A program made the translations under genes and the position numbers. 32,394 nucleotides of DNA from NCBI GenBank assembly GCA_034433995.1, contig DAOTZU010000005.1, positions 1-32,394 of the forward strand, given 5' to 3'. This stretch comes from DAOTZU01 sp034433995. Its GTDB lineage: Bacteria; Chloroflexota; Anaerolineae; UBA1429. Positions 7,626-14,557 of this stretch are shown here, piece after piece; within the stretch, counting starts at the first letter, position 1, and every line of letters begins with the position of its first letter. The notes under the pieces are model-generated. The model was not told the origin of the DNA. It was given only the letters and a program-made list of their open reading frames with translations, and searched no databases.

Positions 7626-8771
7626 ATGGACACGCACGCCTCAGCCAGACGCAGGCCTATCAACATCAACACGGCCACAGCAGAGCAGCTTTGTGCGGAC
7701 GTGAAGGGGATCGGCCCGGCGCTTGCGGAGCGCATCGTGGCCCATCGTGAGGCCCACGGCCCCTTCCGCGAGCTGGCCGAGCTGGTGGGCGTCAAGGGCA
7801 TCGGGCCCCGCCTCTTGGAGCAGCTCGCGGAACAACTTACCGTGGAGGAGAGGACCGATCTGGCCGAGACCGGGGCCGCGGGGCCGGAGCCTTGGCCGGA
7901 GGTCTCCTCCGCTGCCCAAGAGCTCAATGTTCTCCCCGAAGCGGGCACGGCGGCCCTCGTTCCGCCGGCCGTTGCGCCCCAAACGCCGCCAACGGAGCCT
8001 GCCGCCGCTCAAGAGCCGCCCTCCGAGGCCGCGCCCGCCCCTGCCGGCCCCCCACAGACGCCGGAGAAGGAGAGCCCCATGCCCAAGCCCACCCAAGCCG
8101 CGCAGACGCTACCGCCGCCTTCATCACCCGGCCCGGTTCCGGCGGTGCCTCAACGCTCCTTTTGGAGCGGGTTGGTGCTGGTGCTCTTGGGCGGCTTGGC
8201 GGGGGTGCTCTTGACCTTGGCCGTCTTTGCCCTGCTCTCCGGCACGCTGAATTTCGCCTCGCGCCGCGAGGTGGACGCCCTGAGCCGCAACGTGAACATC
8301 ATGCAGGCCAACCAAGAGGTCACCTGGCAGCGGCTGGACCAGCTCACCTTGCGTCTAGAGCGGCTGGAAGGTACCGTGAGCCGCTTGGAGCGGCTGGAAC
8401 CCCAGGTGGCCGCCCTGGCCGAGGAAGTGAACCGGACCCAAGCCGACTTGGAACGGCTGGGCAAGGATTTGGCAGCTTTCAAAGGCGAGACCCAGCAAGC
8501 TTTGCAGGGCCTGGACGAGCGCCTGGGCCAGATGCAGAGGGACCTGGCCAGTGTGCGGGAACGCCTGGAGGCTGTGGAGGAATCCTTGGCCATCGTGCAG
8601 GAGCGGGTGCGGGCGTTCGACACCTTTTTCGCCGCCCTGCGAGACCTGTTGATTGCACTGGAGGGAGCGCCCCAGCCGACGGTGGCCGCGCCCACACCCA
8701 CGCGCCAACCGACGCTGCCCGCGCCCACGGCCACGCCGCTGGCGATACCTTCGCCCACAGCCACCCGCTAG
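7626..8771 (+). CDS. Helix-hairpin-helix (ComEA-like) / transmembrane / coiled-coil protein
   Basis: The order of parts is clear in this 381-residue protein. At about 13-75 lie two HhH hairpins in the ComEA style (ININTATAEQL, then VKGIGPALAERIV and VKGIGPRLLEQL). At about 78-175 is a Pro/Ala-rich linker. At about 178-206 is one hydrophobic helix (GLVLVLLGGLAGVLLTLAVFALL). At about 215-345 is a long heptad-patterned coiled coil rich in RLERLE and ERLEAVEE. The tail is Pro/Thr-rich (about 350-381). HhH pairs bind DNA without sequence preference, and ComEA itself is anchored by an N-terminal helix with the HhH outside the cell. Here the HhH precedes the helix, so it may face the cytoplasm with the coil outside. 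Topology is uncertain. The Shine-Dalgarno AAAGGAG lies just before ATG 7626. Function is unknown. Confidence 0.85.
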   Translation: MDTHASARRRPININTATAEQLCADVKGIGPALAERIVAHREAHGPFRELAELVGVKGIGPRLLEQLAEQLTVEERTDLAETGAAGPEPWPEVSSAAQELNVLPEAGTAALVPPAVAPQTPPTEPAAAQEPPSEAAPAPAGPPQTPEKESPMPKPTQAAQTLPPPSSPGPVPAVPQRSFWSGLVLVLLGGLAGVLLTLAVFALLSGTLNFASRREVDALSRNVNIMQANQEVTWQRLDQLTLRLERLEGTVSRLERLEPQVAALAEEVNRTQADLERLGKDLAAFKGETQQALQGLDERLGQMQRDLASVRERLEAVEESLAIVQERVRAFDTFFAALRDLLIALEGAPQPTVAAPTPTRQPTLPAPTATPLAIPSPTATR

Positions 8772-8800
8772 GGGCCGCAAGACCTGGGGGATCGGTGCGC

Positions 8801-8829
8801 TTGCGCGCCAAACCGGTTGCGGGCATAAT
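8801..8829 (+). promoter_or_regulatory. Promoter of the 8.9-11.2 kb operon
   Basis: A -35 TTGCGC (8801-8806), a 17-bp spacer and a -10 CATAAT (8824-8829) lie 38 bases before the amidohydrolase ATG. Confidence 0.6.
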
Positions 8830-8867
8830 GACGCTCACATCACGTCACTACGGAGGAAGGTAGCTCT

Positions 8868-10169
8868 ATGCATAGCGCACTCGTCCGCGAACTGTTCGAC
8901 CAAATTGACGCTCTGCCCATCGTGGATATTCACACCCATGTGCAATGGAAGACGGGCACGGCGGCCAACATCGGCCAGATCCTCAGCTACCACTATTACA
9001 CCGAGCTGACCAACGCCGCCGCCTTCCAAGAAGGCAAATTCCCCTTTAACGACCCCGCCGCGCTGACGCGCACCATCTTGCCCAAACTGGAATTGATCCG
9101 CAATACCGTGCAATACGATTGGCTCATGACCATCTCGCGGGAGTTCCTGGAGGTGGATCCGGCGGATTGGCGGCCGGAGAATTGGCAGTTTATCTACGAT
9201 CGCTCGGTGGAGGTGATGGGCCGCCCCGAATGGCGCGAGGAGCTGATCGCCCAAGCCAACATCGTGCGGGTCTTTCTCACCAATCAGTACGACGACGACC
9301 TGGAGGGGTTGGATACCTCCTTCTACACCCCCTGTTTGCGCGCCGAGCCGTTCGTCCTTTGGTTGGATCGTCCGGCCGAGCGGGAGAAGCTGGGAGCCTT
9401 CTTGGGGCGGCCCCTGCGCACCACCGGCGATTTCGTGGCCGCCATCGCCAAGACCATGGAAAAATTCATGGCCCACGGGCTGGGGTATGTGGCCATGTCC
9501 ATCCCGGCTAACTTTCAGACCTTTTACGTGGCCGAGGAGGACGCGCAGCGCATCTTGGACAAGATGATCACCGGCGGCGACCTGGACGATTTCGAGCGGG
9601 ACGCCTGGGGCGCCTATGCCATGTGCCGCCTGTGCGACGCCTGCCGACGGCATGGCAAGCCCTTCCATTTGATGATCGGCGTCAATCGGGATGTCTACGC
9701 CCAGGGCGTGCCCTCGGGACAGGACCTGTTCGATTCGGTCAACTCCATGCGGGGCTATGACTATTTGCTGAACGCCTACCCCGACGTGCGCTTCCCCACG
9801 GCGGTGTTGGCCGATACCACCGGCTTGGAACTGACCGCGGCGGCTTGGATCCGCCACAACGTATACCCTTCCGGGCACTGGTGGTATTCCAACCAGCCCA
9901 CCGACATCGCCCGGGAGATTCGCCGCCGCATCGACGCCGTGCCGCGCAACAAGCTCATCGGCTACTTCTCCGACGCCTATTATTTGGAGTTCATCTTGCC
10001 CAAATTCCGTATGTACAAATTCGAGTTGGCCCTGGCTCTGGCCGAGCGCATGGAGCGCAGCCTGATCCACCCGAACATGGAGCCTTTCACCTTGGATGAT
10101 GCTCTGGAGCTGGCCGAGGACATGCTCTTGCACAACCCGGCCGAGATCATCGGCATCGAAATCCCCTGA
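8868..10169 (+). CDS. Amidohydrolase-superfamily protein resembling uronate isomerase
   Basis: The 433 residues begin with the metal-binding VDIHTHV (His22, His24) of the amidohydrolase TIM-barrel superfamily. The block ILSYHYYTEL, the long helical insert and the late GYFSDAYYLEF segment resemble the uronate isomerase (UxaC) branch, which interconverts uronates and ketouronates. True UxaC proteins are somewhat longer and the signature residues cannot be fully checked here, so 'uronate-isomerase-like' is as far as the sequence allows. GGAGGAAGG lies about 9 bases before ATG 8868. The next gene starts 14 bases after the stop, so the three genes to 11247 are probably one operon behind the promoter at 8801-8829. 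Confidence 0.8.
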   Translation: MHSALVRELFDQIDALPIVDIHTHVQWKTGTAANIGQILSYHYYTELTNAAAFQEGKFPFNDPAALTRTILPKLELIRNTVQYDWLMTISREFLEVDPADWRPENWQFIYDRSVEVMGRPEWREELIAQANIVRVFLTNQYDDDLEGLDTSFYTPCLRAEPFVLWLDRPAEREKLGAFLGRPLRTTGDFVAAIAKTMEKFMAHGLGYVAMSIPANFQTFYVAEEDAQRILDKMITGGDLDDFERDAWGAYAMCRLCDACRRHGKPFHLMIGVNRDVYAQGVPSGQDLFDSVNSMRGYDYLLNAYPDVRFPTAVLADTTGLELTAAAWIRHNVYPSGHWWYSNQPTDIAREIRRRIDAVPRNKLIGYFSDAYYLEFILPKFRMYKFELALALAERMERSLIHPNMEPFTLDDALELAEDMLLHNPAEIIGIEIP

Positions 10170-10183
10170 AGGAGAGAGATCCC

Positions 10184-10759
10184 ATGGCCAAGAAACGCTT
10201 GGGTCCGACGACGCACCTGTTTCCCATGCCGGCGCTGTTGGTGGCGGTCAAGACCGGAGAAAACAGCGCCAACATCCTCACCATCGCCTGGGGCGGGATC
10301 GTGGGCGGCGAGCCGCCGATGATGGCGTTGGATATCGCTCGCAGCCACTATTCCACGCCCTTTATCGAGCGCGAGGGGAATTTCACGGTGAACATCCCCC
10401 GCAGCGGGCAATTCGTGCAGGCGGATTATTGTGGCATCGTCAGCGGCAGAAAGGATCCCCACAAGGCCGCCACCTGTGGCTTTACCCTATTGCCCTCCAG
10501 CCAAATCTCCTCGCCCATCATCGCCGAGTGTCCGTTGAATTTCGAATGCCGCGTGGTGCGCCAGGTGGAGGCGGGAGAGAGCTCGTTCTTCCTGGCCGAG
10601 ATCGTGGAGACCCATGTGGATGAAGAGGCCTTGGCCGACGGCAAGGAGATCGACGCCCGCCTGCTGGATCCGCTGATCTTTACCCCCGATGGGTTCTATT
10701 TCAAGCTGGGCGAACGCTTGGGCCAGGCTTTTAGCGTGGGCAAGGCGCTGAGGAGGTGA
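10184..10759 (+). CDS. Flavin reductase-like FMN-binding domain protein
   Basis: A single flavin-reductase-like split-barrel domain of 191 residues. The start PTTHLFPMPALLVAV, the ILTIAWGGIVGGEPPMMAL strand and the NFTVNIP strand are the usual FMN-binding core, and GIVSGRKDPHKAA follows. Family members reduce flavins or serve as FMN-containing oxidoreductases; several form part of two-component monooxygenases, but no oxygenase lies nearby. GAAGGAGAGAG precedes ATG 10184. The stop is two bases from the next ATG, consistent with translational coupling. Confidence 0.88.
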   Translation: MAKKRLGPTTHLFPMPALLVAVKTGENSANILTIAWGGIVGGEPPMMALDIARSHYSTPFIEREGNFTVNIPRSGQFVQADYCGIVSGRKDPHKAATCGFTLLPSSQISSPIIAECPLNFECRVVRQVEAGESSFFLAEIVETHVDEEALADGKEIDARLLDPLIFTPDGFYFKLGERLGQAFSVGKALRR

Positions 10760-10761
10760 AC

Positions 10762-11247
10762 ATGGAGCTGAAACTGGTCGCCATTGAAAAGCCGGAGAAC
10801 CTTAACTTTATCCTGGGGCAGAGCCATTTCATCAAGACCGTTGAGGACATGCACGAAGCGCTGGTGAGCGCGGTGCCGGGCATTCACTTTGGCCTGGCGT
10901 TCTGCGAGGCCTCGGGGGCCTGCTTGGTGCGCACCAGCGGCACCGATGACGCCCTGATCGAGCTGGCCACCAAGAACGCTCTGGCCATCGGGGCGGGACA
11001 TTCCTTCATCGTCTTTTTGGGCGAGGGATACTACCCCATCAACGTGCTCAACGCCATCAAGGCGCTGCCGGAGGTTTGCCGCATCTATTGCGCCACGGCC
11101 AACCCCACCCAGGTGGTCATCGCCGAAAGTGACCAAGGGCGGGGGATCCTGGGGGTGATCGATGGCCTTCCGCCCCAAGGGGTGGAGAACCAGGAAGGGA
11201 TCGCCTGGCGCAAGCGCTTCCTGCGCACCATCGGCTACAAGTTGTGA
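10762..11247 (+). CDS. Adenosine-specific kinase-like protein (DUF355 family)
   Basis: At 161 residues this matches the compact DUF355/COG1839 family, annotated as adenosine-specific kinase from structural work on an archaeal member. Conserved stretches include KLVAIEKPENLNFILGQSHF near the N-terminus, the glycine-rich GAGHSFIVFLGEGYYPINVLNAIK at about 76-99, and the C-terminal GIAWRKRFLRTIGYKL. ATG 10762 is preceded by a strong AGGAGG at 10751-10756 lying inside the end of the upstream gene. A GTG at 10756 would destroy that site and is rejected. It is the last gene of the operon. The physiological role in bacteria is not established, and the link to the flavin reductase is positional only. 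Confidence 0.88.
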   Translation: MELKLVAIEKPENLNFILGQSHFIKTVEDMHEALVSAVPGIHFGLAFCEASGACLVRTSGTDDALIELATKNALAIGAGHSFIVFLGEGYYPINVLNAIKALPEVCRIYCATANPTQVVIAESDQGRGILGVIDGLPPQGVENQEGIAWRKRFLRTIGYKL

Positions 11248-11251
11248 TCTC

Positions 11252-11280
11252 GGGGACGCCGGCCTGTCCGGCGTTCCCCC
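11252..11280 (+). terminator. Terminator-like hairpin closing the 8.9-11.2 kb operon
   Basis: An 11-bp GC-rich stem (GGGGACGCCGG against CCGGCGTTCCCC, one bulged T) with a 5-nt loop lies five bases after the stop. The T tract is missing, so the efficiency is uncertain. Confidence 0.55.
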
Positions 11281-11342
11281 GTCTCCCCTAAAGCATGGAG
11301 GAGGTGAAGCGATGTTGCTGAGCGTGGAAGCGAGATGATTTT

Positions 11343-11382
11343 GATCCTGCCCGCCTTCCAAAGCAGAGCAGCGGGCAGGATC
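11343..11382. terminator. Perfect 12-bp inverted repeat between convergent genes
   Basis: GATCCTGCCCGC (11343-11354) and GCGGGCAGGATC (11371-11382) flank a 16-nt loop, followed on the plus strand by GCCTCTTTTCT. It sits between the ends of the plus-strand operon and the minus-strand GH2 gene and probably separates the two. The T-rich side favours plus-strand termination. Confidence 0.6.
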
Positions 11383-11395
11383 GCCTCTTTTCTCC

Positions 11396-14300
11396 TCATT
11401 CCAAGCCCAAGAGCCGCCGGGCAAAGAGCAGCACCACAGGGTTATGCTGCACCCTGCCGGCCAGGGCCACCTGGCACAGGCGCAACGTGCCACGACCGAG
11501 GGCCTTTTCCGCCGCGGCCAGGGCCGGGCCCCAGCCACTGGACCAATCGCCGTTGCCGCTGGTCAGGATCGGCCGCCAGCTTTCGGCGGTGAAGGTGGTG
11601 GCCAAGATGGGGGTGACATACCCCGCGTCCGCGTCGTACCAAAAGCGGAAATCGTTGGGTCGGAACCCCGCCACCAGCGGATGCCCCGTGGCGCGGGAGA
11701 CGAAATGTCGTGGGTTCATCCCGCAGGGGATGACCTTGACCATCTGCCCGGCCAGCTCGTATTCGCCGGCGGGGAAGGCCAGCAAAACGGCCGTGGCCCC
11801 CCGGTTGATGGCCGCCATGATCTCCCCGCGCCGGTCGGCGAAGGCCGCCGGATCGTCCACCAGAATGGGGCTCGAGATATCGGCCTCCAGCGCGCTCCAG
11901 GGCAAGGGCTGCAGCCCAAGCTCCCGGGCCAAGCGGGCCGCCGGGCCATTTTCGCTTCCGACCACGAGGGCCTTGCGGGGCGGCAAAGGCGCCGGGCTGG
12001 GCCAGACCTCCAAATCCAAAGATGTGTCGTGGAGCACGACGCCTTGGGCATCCACCAGGGCCAGGCGCGCCGTGAGGCTGGAACGGCGCGTCACCTGGGG
12101 CGCGGGCGTCCGCCAGAAACCTTGGAACGCGCTGCTGCAGCGGGGCACCGTGGCCGGCGCTTGTTGGGCAAAGATGACCTTGCCGCCCAGCTCCAGCTGG
12201 TAGCGCAAGCGGGCACCCTCCAGGGTTCGATCCAGGTCATTGCAAATCCAAACCTCCAGGTTCAGCGGCTCGCCGGCCAAGAAATGATAACGATCGCTCC
12301 GCAGGTTGGCCATGAGCGGCGCCAAGGCCTCGCGGTAGGCGAAATAGGCCAGCTTGGGCTGGCGATCCACGTCCATGATGGTCTTCATCCAGCCGGCGGG
12401 AAAAGCGTCGATGGAGAGATGAATGGCCATGGAGGTGAGGCGAGCATCTCGGCGCAAGGCCTCGGCCATCAGCCGGGTGACCCAGGCCTGGTGGGCTTGG
12501 CTGGCGGCCACCCAATCGGCCAGGGTGTGTTGCGTATCGAACCACATGTAATGGAACCGGCCCGTCTGGGCGCCGATGATGCGGTCGGGGGTCCAGGTGG
12601 CCTCCTCCTCGGGCGTTTGAGGGAGCCAACTGGGGGGATAGTATTTGCGCATCACCTCCACCGGATCCAGTCCCTCAGCGCCAAACTCCCCGCAACCGTA
12701 AAGCCAACCCGGCTTGACCTTTTGCCAATACCCCTTGTGGAGCTTCCCCAGATCTACCCCATGGCCGTTGTACCAGCCGCAGTAACAATGGTTATCCGGC
12801 AGGCCAGGGCCGGGGGGATCGTAATCGCCGTCCACGGCCTTGATCACCCGGTCGGGGTTGGCCAGATGCACGGCCTGGTCGGCGGCGAGGAAAAAGCTCT
12901 CTAGCTCGTGGCGCAAGAGATGGCGATGGGCGCGCCCCCAAGCGACGGGGAAGGGCTCGTTGATGTAGGTGACCATGATGTTGCACGGATGCGAGCGCAC
13001 CAGGCGCTCCATCTCGCCGGCCTGACGCACGGCCTCGGCGAATTGGTTGCGCCGCAGAACGCCAAAGAGGGGCAGGTCGGTCTGGGTCATCATCCCCAGG
13101 CGGTCACAAAAGTCATAGACCTCAGGCTGGACGGGACGCTGGGTGAGCCGCAAAAAGTTCAGCCGGCAGATTTTGAGCAAAAGGATGTCATCGCGGAGCT
13201 GATCCCAATCCTTTTTCATCACGCACTGTTGCTCGTGCCCCATGGTGTTAGAGCCCCGCAGGCGGATCTGCCGCCCGTTGAGGTACAGGCGGCCCTTGGG
13301 TTCCTCCTTGTCTTCCATGCGGAAGGAGCGCATGCCGAACTGGCGCGTGGCCACATCAAGCACGTGGCCCTCTTTATCCAAGACCTTCACCTGAGCCTGG
13401 TAAAGCCAAGGGGTCTCCGGTTCCCAGACCCGCGGCTCGGGCACATCGAAGGGCAGGCGGAAATAGTTGAGGGTGGGGCCAACGGGGCCCGGAAGGGTGT
13501 ACGGCTGGTCGCGGAAGAGGGTCTGGCGAAAGTTTTGGCCGAAGACCGAGAGCTCGATGGCGATCTCTTGGCGCAAGAGATGGCAGCTATAGACCTCCAC
13601 CCAGGCCTCGGCGCGGCGCTCCTCCAAAAGAGGGCGCACGAAAATATCATGGATATGGATGGGCGCGCGGGCCTCCAAATAGACATCCTGATAGATGCCC
13701 ATCCCCGGCGGGCAGTGGTGCCAGCCCACTTGGGGGTCGTCGTAGCCGGGGCCGGTGGCGGCATAGATCTTGTCCCCCTCGTAAAGGTGACCATCCTCGC
13801 CCCACGAGTCGTTGCCCATGCAGATGGCATCGTTCTCCACTTTGACCAAGAGGGTGTTCTCGCCCACTCGGGCCACGGCGGTGGCGTCAAAGGCAAAGGG
13901 AGCAAAGAACCCCTCGTGGGAGCCCAGGTAGGAACCATTGAAAAAGACGTGGGCTTTGTAATCCACCCCTTTGAAGCAGACCCAGAGGGAACCTTTGGCC
14001 AGCATCTCTGGGGAGACCTGGCACGTGGTGCGATAGTAGGTGACGGCGCGGCCCAACGGCCCCCCATAATGGGGAATGCGCACCCGCTGCCATTCGCCGG
14101 CGCCGCTGAGGGGCAGGGCCAGGTCAGCCCGGTCGGCGGGGGTCTCCACCCGCCAGTCGAACTCTGCCAAAGGCAAGGTGATGCGGGTAGGCTGGGGCAC
14201 AGGTGCCAGGTTGCGCAAGAAAGGCTCGTGGAGGCGGCGCTGGCGAGCCAGCTCCCGTTGCAGTTTGGCCGGCGTATCCAGTTTGGGCAGCGGCTTGAAG

Positions 14301-14476
14301 GCCGCGGCGGGGTCGCTGGCGTCGCTGGGGAGGACCACCTCCGGGAGCTCCGGCGGGAGCGGCTGCACCAGCTCCTCCCGGCGCAGGCTCACCGGTTGGG
14401 GATCGGTGGCGCGGCGCTCGCGCCCGGCGATCTGGGCAAAGAGGTCGGCTTTTTGTGGTTTCGTTTTCTCTGGCAT
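11396..14476 (-). CDS. Glycoside hydrolase family 2-type glycosidase (beta-galactosidase/beta-glucuronidase-like)
   Basis: This long enzyme (1026 aa) starts with a charged region, then has the GH2 sugar-binding jelly roll (about 110-260; VRIPHYGGPLGRAVTYYR, DYKAHVFFNGSYLGSHEGFFAPF), an immunoglobulin-like middle domain and the (beta/alpha)8 barrel (about 390-720). TYINEPFP (near 505) has the acid/base Glu of clan GH-A, and GCGEFGAEGLDP (near 595) is the candidate nucleophile region. The last 250 residues add a beta-rich domain and an alpha/beta region (LVVGSENGPAARLARELG) resembling a glutamine-amidotransferase-like fold. There is no signal peptide, so a cytoplasmic role on imported oligosaccharides is inferred. 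ATG 14476 has GAAGGGG upstream. The specific sugar is not readable. It lies 81 bp downstream of the beta-helix gene on the same strand. Confidence 0.88.
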   Translation of the reverse strand: MPEKTKPQKADLFAQIAGRERRATDPQPVSLRREELVQPLPPELPEVVLPSDASDPAAAFKPLPKLDTPAKLQRELARQRRLHEPFLRNLAPVPQPTRITLPLAEFDWRVETPADRADLALPLSGAGEWQRVRIPHYGGPLGRAVTYYRTTCQVSPEMLAKGSLWVCFKGVDYKAHVFFNGSYLGSHEGFFAPFAFDATAVARVGENTLLVKVENDAICMGNDSWGEDGHLYEGDKIYAATGPGYDDPQVGWHHCPPGMGIYQDVYLEARAPIHIHDIFVRPLLEERRAEAWVEVYSCHLLRQEIAIELSVFGQNFRQTLFRDQPYTLPGPVGPTLNYFRLPFDVPEPRVWEPETPWLYQAQVKVLDKEGHVLDVATRQFGMRSFRMEDKEEPKGRLYLNGRQIRLRGSNTMGHEQQCVMKKDWDQLRDDILLLKICRLNFLRLTQRPVQPEVYDFCDRLGMMTQTDLPLFGVLRRNQFAEAVRQAGEMERLVRSHPCNIMVTYINEPFPVAWGRAHRHLLRHELESFFLAADQAVHLANPDRVIKAVDGDYDPPGPGLPDNHCYCGWYNGHGVDLGKLHKGYWQKVKPGWLYGCGEFGAEGLDPVEVMRKYYPPSWLPQTPEEEATWTPDRIIGAQTGRFHYMWFDTQHTLADWVAASQAHQAWVTRLMAEALRRDARLTSMAIHLSIDAFPAGWMKTIMDVDRQPKLAYFAYREALAPLMANLRSDRYHFLAGEPLNLEVWICNDLDRTLEGARLRYQLELGGKVIFAQQAPATVPRCSSAFQGFWRTPAPQVTRRSSLTARLALVDAQGVVLHDTSLDLEVWPSPAPLPPRKALVVGSENGPAARLARELGLQPLPWSALEADISSPILVDDPAAFADRRGEIMAAINRGATAVLLAFPAGEYELAGQMVKVIPCGMNPRHFVSRATGHPLVAGFRPNDFRFWYDADAGYVTPILATTFTAESWRPILTSGNGDWSSGWGPALAAAEKALGRGTLRLCQVALAGRVQHNPVVLLFARRLLGLE

Positions 14477-14507
14477 GGCATCACCCCTTCATATGATGAC
14501 AAGAAAT

Positions 14508-14537
14508 GAGGAGCGGGCAACCGTAGTTCCGCTCCTC
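14508..14537 (-). terminator. Hairpin between the beta-helix gene and the GH2 gene
   Basis: A perfect 9-bp stem (GAGGAGCGG/CCGCTCCTC) with a 12-nt loop is followed on the minus strand by ATTTCTTG. It could partly terminate beta-helix transcripts or protect the upstream mRNA end in a shared operon. Confidence 0.5.
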
Positions 14538-14557
14538 AGCTTGTTAGCGCGATGGCT

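Noticed and set aside
8835..10133. 432-codon minus-strand open frame over the uronate-isomerase-like gene
   Set aside because: Shadow frame without recognisable domains; the plus-strand protein has clear superfamily motifs and a ribosome site.
10756..10761. GTG start two codons before the adenosine-kinase-like ATG
   Set aside because: It overlaps the AGGAGG ribosome site and the upstream stop; the ATG at 10762 has proper spacing.
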